This document shows, piece after piece, positions 1 to 6,100 of a stretch of 6,100 nt of DNA. This DNA comes from an uncultured Bacteroidota bacterium (GTDB lineage Bacteria > Bacteroidota > Bacteroidia > Chitinophagales > Chitinophagaceae), in the NCBI GenBank assembly GCA_903933765.1, contig CAIZLI010000005.1, positions 1 through 6,100 on the forward strand, in the 5' to 3' direction. Within the stretch, counting starts at the first letter, position 1, and each line of letters opens with the position of its first letter. The notes under the pieces are model-generated. The model saw only the letters and a program-made list of their open reading frames with translations, ran no database searches and was not told the DNA's origin. Position numbers and translations under genes: made by a program.

Positions 1-710
1 CCTATATGTTGGCGGATCAATTTGAGGCTGAATTCGTACAAAATGAATTAGATATTATATTCAATCAATACAATTTAACTTATTCAAAATCAGTTATTAA
101 AGAACAAAATTGGAATGCAGTTTGGGAATCTAATTTTGAGCCAGTTAGGGTGGGTGACTTCGTTGGAATCAGGGCACATTTTCATCCCGAATTTGAGCCT
201 TCAGTAGCGCATGATTTAAAGATCACACCTAAAATGAGCTTTGGAACAGGACATCATCCCACTACCTTTTCCATGATTCAGTTGATGCAAAGGATCGATT
301 TTAAAGCTAAAACGGTCTATGACTTTGGCACTGGAACAGGTATACTCGCCATTTTAGCCGAAAAATTAGGGGCCCAAAAAGTACTTGCAGTTGACAATGA
401 TGACTGGTGTATTGAAAACGCAGGAGAGAATATCCAAAACAATGCATGCAAAGTCATTACCATTGAAAAAGTGGAATCCGCATTGCAAAAGGCTCAATAT
501 GATATTGTACTTGCCAACGTCAATAGACATATCATAGAAGCCAATATGGAAGAATTAACTCAAATTGGGAAACCCGGAGGGACTTTAGTTCTTAGTGGTT
601 TACTCATTGAAGATCAATCAGATATAATCGGTCTAGCCAGTTCAAAAGGTTGGATTTTTCAAGCAGCACAACCCTTGAATGGATGGGTTAGTTTAATGTT
701 TAATAGGTAA
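1..710 (+). CDS. prmA: Ribosomal protein L11 methyltransferase PrmA (5'-truncated by window edge)
   Basis: This is the 3' part of a SAM-dependent methyltransferase that methylates ribosomal protein L11 in the cytoplasm. The reading frame is open to the left edge. The first ATG (position 6) is probably internal, because PrmA normally has a further N-terminal substrate-binding stretch of a few dozen residues that would lie upstream. Counting from that ATG, I see the PrmA signatures NWNAVWESNF (35-44) and ITPKMSFGTGHH (73-84), the glycine-rich SAM-binding motif DFGTGTGI (106-113), the acidic residues after strand 2 (AVDNDD, 128-133) and a motif-IV-like LANVNR (169-174). The C-terminal part KPGGTLVLSGLL (189-200) is also typical. 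The TAA stop is at 708-710 and the 3' end appears intact. plsY follows on the same strand after 76 bp. The family call is very secure; only the true start is unseen. Confidence 0.95.
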   Translation, partial: YMLADQFEAEFVQNELDIIFNQYNLTYSKSVIKEQNWNAVWESNFEPVRVGDFVGIRAHFHPEFEPSVAHDLKITPKMSFGTGHHPTTFSMIQLMQRIDFKAKTVYDFGTGTGILAILAEKLGAQKVLAVDNDDWCIENAGENIQNNACKVITIEKVESALQKAQYDIVLANVNRHIIEANMEELTQIGKPGGTLVLSGLLIEDQSDIIGLASSKGWIFQAAQPLNGWVSLMFNR

Positions 711-758
711 GGGTATGTCTTAATTTGGAGGACTAACAGGTATTATTTTTAATGATCG

Positions 759-766
759 TATATTTG
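759..766 (+). promoter_or_regulatory. Possible Bacteroidota -7 element upstream of plsY
   Basis: TATATTTG matches the Bacteroidota housekeeping -7 consensus TAnnTTTG exactly and lies 21 bp before the plsY ATG, so a transcript starting just downstream would have a short leader. No TTG/TTTG -33 element sits at the usual 19-21 bp spacing; the nearest TTTG (724-727) is about 31 bp upstream. The assignment is therefore weak. An AT-rich region can produce such an octamer by chance. Confidence 0.3.
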
Positions 767-786
767 CCTACCCCAAACATGATCAC

Positions 787-1425
787 ATGAATGAAATGAT
801 GCTTGTAGTGCTCGCTTACCTCCTAGGTTCAATTCCTACATCTATTTGGGTAAGTAAAGCTGTTTTTGGTATTGACATTAGACATTATGGTAGTGGAAAT
901 CCGGGTGCAACCAACACATTCAGAGTCTTAGGTTCTAAATGGGGTACATTTGTTATGATCGCTGATATTACAAAAGGCGTGATTGCCACATCATTATACA
1001 TTCTTATTCCCTTTTATTTACAGAATGAGTTGGCAAGAACCAATTTCATGATCGTATTAGGATTGGCGGCAGTTTTAGGTCATATTTTCCCAATTTGGGC
1101 CGATTTTAAAGGTGGTAAAGGGGTTGCTACGATCTTAGGGATGGCTTTGGCCATTCAGCCCATTGTGGCACTCATCTGCATAATTGTTTTTTTAATTACT
1201 TTGTTTACAACCAGATTTGTTTCCTTAAGTTCAATGTTAGCTAGCGTTGTCTTTATGGTATTGATCCTGTTTATTTTCAAAGAAAAAGAAACATCTTATA
1301 GAATATTTGCCATTATTGTGGCCTTAATGGTCGTGGCAACACATCAAAAAAATATTGGCAGGCTCCTAAATGGGAAAGAAAACAAAGCACCATTGTTCAA
1401 AAAAAATAGAAAACAGCAAGATTAA
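787..1425 (+). CDS. plsY: Glycerol-3-phosphate acyltransferase PlsY (acyl-phosphate dependent)
   Basis: This is an integral inner-membrane enzyme that transfers an acyl chain from acyl-phosphate to the sn-1 position of glycerol-3-phosphate, the first committed step of phosphatidic acid synthesis in the PlsX/PlsY route. At 212 residues it has normal family length. It begins in a hydrophobic helix containing the conserved GSIPTS (14-19). The three PlsY motifs are all present: YGSGNPGATN (34-43), GHIFPIWADFKGGKGVAT (98-115) and NIGRLLNGKE (189-198). DITKG (60-64) is also conserved. About six hydrophobic stretches (near 3-22, 54-77, 86-104, 116-139, 146-164 and 170-185) agree with a polytopic protein, followed by a short basic tail. 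ATG 787 is preferred because it gives the usual PlsY N-terminus; ATGs at 796 and 799 are alternatives. The gene may be read through from prmA or use its own weak promoter. Confidence 0.96.
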   Translation: MNEMMLVVLAYLLGSIPTSIWVSKAVFGIDIRHYGSGNPGATNTFRVLGSKWGTFVMIADITKGVIATSLYILIPFYLQNELARTNFMIVLGLAAVLGHIFPIWADFKGGKGVATILGMALAIQPIVALICIIVFLITLFTTRFVSLSSMLASVVFMVLILFIFKEKETSYRIFAIIVALMVVATHQKNIGRLLNGKENKAPLFKKNRKQQD

Positions 1426-1446
1426 CAATCTTGAATATTTTTATTT
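1417..1446 (+). terminator. Intrinsic terminator overlapping the plsY stop codon
   Basis: A perfect 7-bp stem, CAAGATT (1417-1423) and AATCTTG (1427-1433) with a 3-nt AAC loop, is followed by a T-rich tract (about 1436-1448, TTTTTATTTTT). The stem starts inside the last codons of plsY and its loop contains part of the TAA stop (1423-1425). The stem is AT-rich, so it would be a modest terminator, but position and T-tract fit the end of the prmA-plsY unit. Confidence 0.6.
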
Positions 1447-1544
1447 TTAATTGATTATCAACAGATTAGAAAGATTTATTCAATAATCATCTTAGAACTA
1501 CAAGGAATTGCTTAACTTTACAATCCTTAAAAATCCTAACATTT

Positions 1545-2213
1545 ATGTCGATCAGTCAGAATATTTTGGAGAAATTACAGTTAAAGGATGAGAAAAACTT
1601 ACTGATTCAAGGTTTACCTTCAAGTGTAGAGAAGCAATTTGCTAAGTTGAATTACTGTAAGAATCTGACCCCATTATTAAAGTCAAGGAAAATTGATTTC
1701 GCCCTTATTTTCGCAATTAACCAATTGCAACTAAATAATATTCTCAAAGAAGTATTCTCAGCACTGACGCATGAGAGTAAATTATGGATTGCCTATCCTA
1801 AAACAAGTTCAAAAATTGTTTCTGATTTAAACAGAGACGCAAGCTGGGAAATTTTAGCCAACAATGAATATGAAGCGATTCGTCAAGTGACTTTGGATCA
1901 TGTTTGGACTGCTTTGCGTTTTACTAAATACGACCAAATCCCAAATAGAAATAGGGCCTTCGTTGGTTTTAAGTCTCCTAATATTGAAATTGACGATTTT
2001 GAAAAAAGATTGATTGCTTTACCAATTGAAGTAGAAAAATTATTTCAATCACACGAAGAAGCAAGAGAATTCTTTACTTCTCTTTCAATCATCAATCAAA
2101 AGGAATACTTAAGTTGGATCAATGGTGCTAAAAAAGAAGAAACCAAGCAAAAGCGTTTAGAAGCGACTTTAGAAAAGTTGATTGCTGGTAAACAGAACCC
2201 TTCAGAGAAATAA
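1545..2213 (+). CDS. YdeI/OmpD-associated family protein with N-terminal DUF3052-like region
   Basis: This is a 222-residue soluble protein with no signal peptide or membrane segment visible. The N-terminal two-thirds resembles DUF3052-type proteins: LLIQGLPSSV (19-28), a DFALIFA strand (51-57), LWIAYPK (80-86), SDLNRD (93-98), and LDHVWTALRF (117-126). The C-terminal part (about 163-215), with NQKEYLSWINGAKKEETKQK (184-203) and then RLEATLEKLIAGK, matches the YdeI/OmpD-associated (OmdA, 'bacteriocin-protection') domain. That domain is named from weak genetic associations, and no biochemical activity can be stated from sequence. The gene lies 119 bp after plsY behind a likely terminator, so it probably has its own promoter, and it converges on dnaG. 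The leader before ATG 1545 is A/T-rich with no Shine-Dalgarno. The domain call is fairly sure; the function is unknown. Confidence 0.85.
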   Translation: MSISQNILEKLQLKDEKNLLIQGLPSSVEKQFAKLNYCKNLTPLLKSRKIDFALIFAINQLQLNNILKEVFSALTHESKLWIAYPKTSSKIVSDLNRDASWEILANNEYEAIRQVTLDHVWTALRFTKYDQIPNRNRAFVGFKSPNIEIDDFEKRLIALPIEVEKLFQSHEEAREFFTSLSIINQKEYLSWINGAKKEETKQKRLEATLEKLIAGKQNPSEK

Positions 2214-2256
2214 AAAAAGTATACTATTCCTAGACTAGGCATATTGCATGAATAGT
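2212..2256 (-). terminator. Hairpin and T-tract at the 3' end of dnaG, between convergent genes
   Basis: ACTATTC (2223-2229) and GAATAGT (2250-2256) form a perfect 7-bp inverted repeat with a 20-nt interior that itself contains CCTAGACTAGG (2229-2239). Read on the minus strand just after the dnaG stop, the hairpin is followed within 4 nt by seven T's (the A-tract at 2212-2218), as expected for an intrinsic terminator. On the plus strand there is no good T-tract after the hairpin, so termination of the upstream plus-strand gene here is less clear. Confidence 0.5.
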
Positions 2257-2260
2257 CAAT

Positions 2261-4189
2261 CTATTTAAAAATTACGGTACCGATAATCTTGGTTAACTCG
2301 CGTTCTGCGTCTTTTAGATGCTTGTGTATGTGCAGTAATTGTATTTGTTCTTCTCCTTCTACTTTCTCCATGTCTTCCTGATTCTGGCGAATCATCTTCT
2401 TAATTTTCCTAAGTTTATAATACAATAAACTCACTTCAATTTCATGTTGAAAACTACTTTCAGCAACGACTTTCTTGATACCTAGTTTTTCATTCCATCT
2501 AAGACTTAATTCATGCTCTGGCTCAAAAAGGCCCATCACCATTTGCTGGATCTGTGGGTCATCATGGTATTGCAATGTTTTATGGTTGGGCATTTTACCT
2601 GCCACTTGCCATTCAAAAAAGACCTTAACCAATTGAATCATTTCTTGATTATCCAAAGGGAAAGGTTCTAATTCTTCTGCAATCCAATTGGATACAAGTT
2701 TACCATCTGCTAAATTTTCGTTACCAAATTCAATCAATAATCGTATTAAGTTTTTTTCGTGTAAAAGATCCTTGTCAAGGACAAGGTCAATATTGTCTAT
2801 ATCCTGTGTTTCTTGTTGGAAACTAGGCATTAAAATGGCTGCTTCGTCATAGGCCATCTTTTTTTCATCTTTTACAATCTTGTCACGCTTGAACTTATTG
2901 ACCAATTGAGTTAAACCAGTTTCATCAATGCGAAGGATGTCAGCACATTTTCTTACGTACTCCTGTAATTTGGTAAAATCTTCTGCCTTATTGATTTTAC
3001 TTAGCGTCTCCGCCATTTGATTGACTAGACTATTTTTTTTATTTAAATCGTTGCCGACTTCTTTTAATTGGACTTCTAATTGGAATAAAATAAAATCCTT
3101 TTTTGCAGACTGAACAAATGCGCGGAACGCATCTGGGCCCACTTTATTGACATAACTATCTGGATCCTCATTGTCTGGGATCAACACCAATTGCACATTC
3201 AATCCTTCCTCTAAAGCCATATCCAATCCCCTTAATGCTGCTTTTACACCAGCGGCATCACCGTCATAAATAATCGTCAGGTTCTGTGTATACTTTTTAA
3301 CCAATCTCAATTGATCGATGGTTAAAGAAGTACCACCACTAGCTACTACGTTTTCAATGCCCGCTTGGTGTAAGCTCACCACATCTGTATAACCTTCTAC
3401 CAATAAACATTCATTGGCTTTGTCAATGGCAGTTCTCGCAAAATAAGAACCATAAAGAATTCGACTCTTAATATAAATCTCGTTCTCTGGTGTATTGATA
3501 TATTTTGGTGAGCGATCATTCTTGGCAATTTGCCTTGCACCAAAGCCAATAATTTTTCCAGTGGTATTATGAATTGGGAAGATGATGCGGTCCCTATAAT
3601 TATCCTGCCATCCGCCATCGCGTTCTACGACTAAACCTGTTCTTGCAAATAATTCTGGATTGAATTGATTTTGAATCAAGGCTTTCGCTAAACTATCACG
3701 TTCAGAAGGGTTGTATCCAATTTTAAATTTTTCTACAATGGGACGTAAAAAACCACGATGCTGCATATAGCTTTGTGCAATGGTGGCACCAGCTTCTGTA
3801 TCCCAATATTGTTTGGTAAAAAAGTCCATTGCAAAATGATTGATCGCATATAAACTGTCTGCAGTTTGTTGTGCTATCTTTTGAGCAGGACTGGTCTCTG
3901 TTTCTTCGATTTCAATATTGTATCTCGCAGCCAACCATCTTAAGGCCTCCACATAACTATACTTTTCGTGCTCCATCAAAAACGTGATGGTATTACCACT
4001 CTTGCCACAGCCAAAACACTTATAAATTTCTTTGGCAGGGGAGACGGTAAAAGAAGGCGATTTTTCGTTGTGGAATGGGCAGTTGCCAATGTAGTTAGTT
4101 CCTCTTTTCTTTAATTTCACAAATTCACCCACCACATCAATGATGTCAATTCGGCTGGTAATTTGTTGAATGGTTTGAGGCGTAATCAT
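2261..4189 (-). CDS. dnaG: DNA primase DnaG
   Basis: This is the bacterial replicative primase, which makes the short RNA primers used by DNA polymerase III and works with the DnaB helicase at the fork. At 642 residues it has normal length. The N-terminal CHC2 zinc-binding domain carries ligands C37, H40, C58 and C61 (CPFH and CFGC). It is followed by the primase core with YRDRIIFPIHNTTGKIIGFG (198-217). The TOPRIM catalytic region has E265 (VEGYTDV) and D309/D311 (YDGDAAG), which are the same residue numbers as the catalytic acids of E. coli DnaG. The C-terminal third (from about 430) is divergent and helical, as expected for the helicase-interaction domain. ATG 4189 gives the standard MITPQTIQQI start; the leader lacks a Shine-Dalgarno. 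The gene starts 27 bp after the STAS gene on the same strand, so co-transcription is likely. All catalytic and zinc residues are intact. Confidence 0.98.
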   Translation of the reverse strand: MITPQTIQQITSRIDIIDVVGEFVKLKKRGTNYIGNCPFHNEKSPSFTVSPAKEIYKCFGCGKSGNTITFLMEHEKYSYVEALRWLAARYNIEIEETETSPAQKIAQQTADSLYAINHFAMDFFTKQYWDTEAGATIAQSYMQHRGFLRPIVEKFKIGYNPSERDSLAKALIQNQFNPELFARTGLVVERDGGWQDNYRDRIIFPIHNTTGKIIGFGARQIAKNDRSPKYINTPENEIYIKSRILYGSYFARTAIDKANECLLVEGYTDVVSLHQAGIENVVASGGTSLTIDQLRLVKKYTQNLTIIYDGDAAGVKAALRGLDMALEEGLNVQLVLIPDNEDPDSYVNKVGPDAFRAFVQSAKKDFILFQLEVQLKEVGNDLNKKNSLVNQMAETLSKINKAEDFTKLQEYVRKCADILRIDETGLTQLVNKFKRDKIVKDEKKMAYDEAAILMPSFQQETQDIDNIDLVLDKDLLHEKNLIRLLIEFGNENLADGKLVSNWIAEELEPFPLDNQEMIQLVKVFFEWQVAGKMPNHKTLQYHDDPQIQQMVMGLFEPEHELSLRWNEKLGIKKVVAESSFQHEIEVSLLYYKLRKIKKMIRQNQEDMEKVEGEEQIQLLHIHKHLKDAERELTKIIGTVIFK

Positions 4190-4216
4190 AGGAGCGCGAA
4201 TTTAACAAATCTTAGG

Positions 4217-4615
4217 CTATTCTTGGGTAGAAAACTCCATATCGTCACTATCTAGCAGTTCACGCTCAATTTCTTCCATTTGAACGATGTCCCAAGCTTC
4301 TGTTTCGGTCGGGGTTAAGTTCATGACTTCGCCAAATTCAGTGGCATCTAGGCTGGTTTGTAAGTCATCTGACAAGCAACAAAGCACAAAACTGGTATTA
4401 TTGTCATAAAACACTTCTTGATGCTGGGCCAATAGCTCCATAATGCTTAAATCCCAGTCTTTTACCCCCTCAAGGTTTAAAACAAGGTTTTTTGGGCTAT
4501 TTGTGCCTAATTTTTTGATCAAATCATTCAATTCTGGCACGAGATTTGAACTAAGATTAGGGTCGAGCAAGCTTAAAACAGTGAATTTCTCTTTTGTATC
4601 AATTTTATAGTGCAT
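4217..4615 (-). CDS. STAS-domain (anti-sigma factor antagonist-like) protein upstream of dnaG
   Basis: This is a small soluble protein of 132 residues from ATG 4615. A GTG two codons upstream (4621) is possible, but ATG gives the natural MHYKIDTKEKF start. It has the alternating strand/helix pattern of a STAS domain: an N-terminal strand pair (4-18), a helix LVPELNDLIKKL (25-36), the strand NLVLNLEGV (43-51) and the helix SIMELLAQHQEVFY (57-70). At the site matching the D-S-S-G loop of SpoIIAA, it reads D55-L-S57-I. The serine equivalent to the phosphorylated one may be kept, but its neighbours are not. The C-terminal segment PTETEAWDIVQMEEIERELL (102-121) plus an acidic tail lies outside the basic fold. 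Known STAS proteins of this kind bind anti-sigma kinases, but no partner is encoded here. dnaG follows 27 bp downstream. The fold is fairly sure; the role is unknown. Confidence 0.78.
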   Translation of the reverse strand: MHYKIDTKEKFTVLSLLDPNLSSNLVPELNDLIKKLGTNSPKNLVLNLEGVKDWDLSIMELLAQHQEVFYDNNTSFVLCCLSDDLQTSLDATEFGEVMNLTPTETEAWDIVQMEEIERELLDSDDMEFSTQE

Positions 4616-4673
4616 AATCACATACTTTAGGGTAAAATTATTCGTTTATCTAATAACAGCTCGAATAAATTAT
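4616..4673. promoter_or_regulatory. Divergent promoter region between STAS-dnaG and clpC
   Basis: These 58 bp separate two divergent start codons, so both transcription units should be driven from here or from just inside the neighbouring genes. The region is strongly AT-rich. No consensus -33/-7 pair at correct spacing is visible on either strand; TAATTTTA on the minus strand and TACTTTAG (4623-4630) on the plus strand are one-mismatch -7 candidates only. An inverted repeat, TTATTCG (4638-4644) and CGAATAA (4662-4668), lies in the clpC-proximal half. Confidence 0.45.
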
Positions 4674-6100
4674 ATGGATAACAATTTTTCAACACAAGTT
4701 AAGGAAATCATCTCTTATAGCAGAGAAGAGGCGTTAAGATTAGGCAATGATTTTATTGGTGCGGAACACCTTATGTTAGGTTTGATCCGTGACCAAGAGA
4801 ATACTGCTATCAAAGTCTTAAGGCAACTGAATGTGAATTTGGGAGAATTAAGAAAGGAGATCGAACTAGCCGTAAAGGACAAGTCTGGTAAAAATATTGC
4901 GAATATCAATAGTCTTCCTTTAACAAAGCAAGCAGAGAAAGTAATTCGCGTGACTGTTTTAGAAGCCAAGGCTTTGAAAAGTCCAATGGTGGAAACGGAG
5001 CATTTATTATTAAGCATCTTAAAGAATAAGGAAAACATCGCAACTCAAATTTTAAATCAATTTGACGTGGACTATGATTTATTCCGAAATGAATTAGGGA
5101 TGGTAGGTTCTTCTCCATCTGCACCTTCAAGTCCAAGTTCAGAATACCAAGAGGAAGGGGATGATGATTTTGATGACGAAAAAGGCAGAGGTGGATTTGG
5201 AGGAAGCACAAAATCTAAGCCAAGTGCAACAAGTAAATCTAAAACACCTGTATTAGATAATTTTGGTAGAGACATTACCAAATTAGCAGAGCAAGATGCC
5301 CTAGATCCAATTGTGGGAAGGGATGCCGAGATAGAAAGAGTAAGTCAAATTCTAAGTCGTCGTAAAAAAAATAATCCAATTTTAATTGGGGAACCAGGGG
5401 TGGGTAAGACGGCGATTGTGGAAGGACTAGCATTAAGAATTGTACAACGAAAAGTAAGTCGTGTTTTATTTGATAAAAGAGTGATCTCTTTGGATTTAGC
5501 TGCTTTAGTGGCCGTTACAAAATACCGTGGTCAATTTGAAGAGCGTATGAAAGCGATCATGAACGAATTAGAAAAAAACAGAGACGTTATTTTATTCATT
5601 GATGAGATTCATACGATCGTTGGTGCCGGTGGCGCAAGCGGTTCATTAGACGCTTCGAATATCTTTAAGCCAGCTTTGGCAAGAGGTGAATTGCAATGTA
5701 TTGGTGCTTCTACATTGGATGAGTACAGAATGCATATCGAAAAAGATGGCGCATTGGATCGTCGTTTCCAAAAAGTGATTATTGAACCACCAAGTGTGGC
5801 AGATACGATTACTATTTTAAATAATATCAAATCTAAATACGAGGATTATCATAGTGTGATCTATGATCAAGAAGCCATTGAAGCTTGTGTAAAATTGAGT
5901 GATCGTTATATGACGGATCGCTTACTTCCAGATAAGGCGATTGATGTATTGGATGAAGTAGGTGCAAGAGTGCATTTAAAAAACATTTCTGTGCCAGAAG
6001 ATATTGTGGATTTAGAAAAGCAAATCGAAGAAGTTAAGAACGAAAAGAATAGGGTGGTGAAAAGTCAACGTTTCGAAGAAGCTGCAAGCTTAAGAGATAC
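4674..6100 (+). CDS. clpC: ATP-dependent Clp protease ATP-binding subunit ClpC (3'-truncated by window edge)
   Basis: This is a Hsp100 AAA+ unfoldase that feeds substrates to the ClpP protease in the cytoplasm; 475 codons are visible and the frame is open at the right edge. Domains in order are a double-repeat Clp N domain (about 4-66 and 80-143) and a Ser/Pro-, acidic- and Ser/Lys-rich linker (146-190). The first AAA+ module follows, with Walker A GEPGVGKT (239-246), Walker B VILFIDE (305-311), sensor-1 region GASTLDEY (near 347) and arginine finger pair R363/R364 in DRRF. A UVR/middle domain begins at about 446 (DLEKQIEEV to [10 protein letters not shown]). That UVR motif points to ClpC rather than ClpA or ClpB. 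The pore loop reads AVTKYRG (280-286) where the family normally has AGTKYRG. ATG 4674 gives the standard [13 protein letters not shown] start in an A/T-rich leader. The second AAA+ module and ClpP-binding loop lie outside the window. Confidence 0.96.
   Translation, partial: MDNNFSTQVKEIISYSREEALRLGNDFIGAEHLMLGLIRDQENTAIKVLRQLNVNLGELRKEIELAVKDKSGKNIANINSLPLTKQAEKVIRVTVLEAKALKSPMVETEHLLLSILKNKENIATQILNQFDVDYDLFRNELGMVGSSPSAPSSPSSEYQEEGDDDFDDEKGRGGFGGSTKSKPSATSKSKTPVLDNFGRDITKLAEQDALDPIVGRDAEIERVSQILSRRKKNNPILIGEPGVGKTAIVEGLALRIVQRKVSRVLFDKRVISLDLAALVAVTKYRGQFEERMKAIMNELEKNRDVILFIDEIHTIVGAGGASGSLDASNIFKPALARGELQCIGASTLDEYRMHIEKDGALDRRFQKVIIEPPSVADTITILNNIKSKYEDYHSVIYDQEAIEACVKLSDRYMTDRLLPDKAIDVLDEVGARVHLKNISVPEDIVDLEKQIEEVKNEKNRVVKSQRFEEAASLRD

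Noticed and set aside
1452..1489. Inverted repeat TGATTAT / ATAATCA in the plsY-YdeI gap
   Set aside because: Seven bp of very AT-rich sequence with a 24-nt loop and no following T-tract; likely chance.
1513..1520. TAACTTTA as a -7 promoter element for the YdeI-like gene
   Set aside because: It has one mismatch to TAnnTTTG and no TTG element at the right distance upstream, so it is not strong enough to annotate.
3397..3618. A 73-codon minus-strand open frame inside dnaG
   Set aside because: It lies wholly within the intact dnaG coding region in another frame and resembles no known protein; it is a shadow of the real gene.
4616..4621. GTG start at 4621 for the STAS protein
   Set aside because: It adds only two residues before a standard ATG at 4615 that gives a natural N-terminus; Bacteroidota favour ATG.
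4715..5281. Three overlapping minus-strand open frames (4715-5038, 4906-5211, 5072-5281)
   Set aside because: All are antisense to clpC, whose N domain and linker are clearly coding here. Their compositions are those expected from antisense reading.
5609..5830. A 73-codon minus-strand open frame
   Set aside because: It is antisense to the conserved AAA+ module of clpC and has no recognisable features.
1..6100. Search for tRNA/rRNA genes, CRISPR repeats, insertion sequences, phage or defence genes
   Set aside because: No cloverleaf-like sequence, regularly spaced repeats, transposase or defence-family motifs were seen; nearly all of the window is explained by six housekeeping or conserved genes.

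Overview
The window looks like a chromosomal housekeeping stretch from an AT-rich member of the Bacteroidota, probably Chitinophagia/Chitinophagaceae-like. This rests on several things: the proteins read like Bacteroidota versions of PrmA, PlsY, DnaG and ClpC; start codons sit in A/T-rich leaders without Shine-Dalgarno sequences at normal spacing; and a small STAS protein with a distinctive acidic C-terminal tail lies directly upstream of dnaG. The family assignments are confident. The exact lineage is an inference from remembered homologues, not from a search.

Layout. Positions 1-710 (+) hold the 3' part of prmA (ribosomal protein L11 methyltransferase), cut by the left edge of the window. 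Positions 787-1425 (+) encode PlsY, the membrane acyltransferase that makes lysophosphatidic acid; an intrinsic-terminator-like hairpin overlaps its stop codon. Positions 1545-2213 (+) encode a two-part protein with an N-terminal DUF3052-like region and a C-terminal YdeI/OmpD-associated (OmdA) domain. This gene converges on the next minus-strand unit, and a nested inverted repeat lies in the 47 bp between them. On the minus strand, a STAS-domain protein (4615-4217) is followed after 27 bp by dnaG primase (4189-2261), a likely two-gene operon. Divergent from it, clpC (+) starts at 4674 and runs off the right edge. Its 475 visible codons cover the N domain, the linker, the whole first AAA+ module and the start of the UVR/middle domain.

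How the genes relate. The genes belong to different core processes: ribosomal protein modification, phospholipid synthesis, replication priming and protein quality control. Nothing in the window ties them into one pathway beyond adjacency. I found no mobile element, CRISPR array, RNA gene, phage gene or toxin/defence module, and no convincing new system. The points most worth a second look are a Gly-to-Val change next to the D1 pore loop of ClpC, the STAS-dnaG pairing with a degenerate phosphorylation site, and a few small nucleic-acid structures: the convergent-gene cruciform, the dyad in the divergent promoter region, and a micro-ORF overlapping the plsY start.
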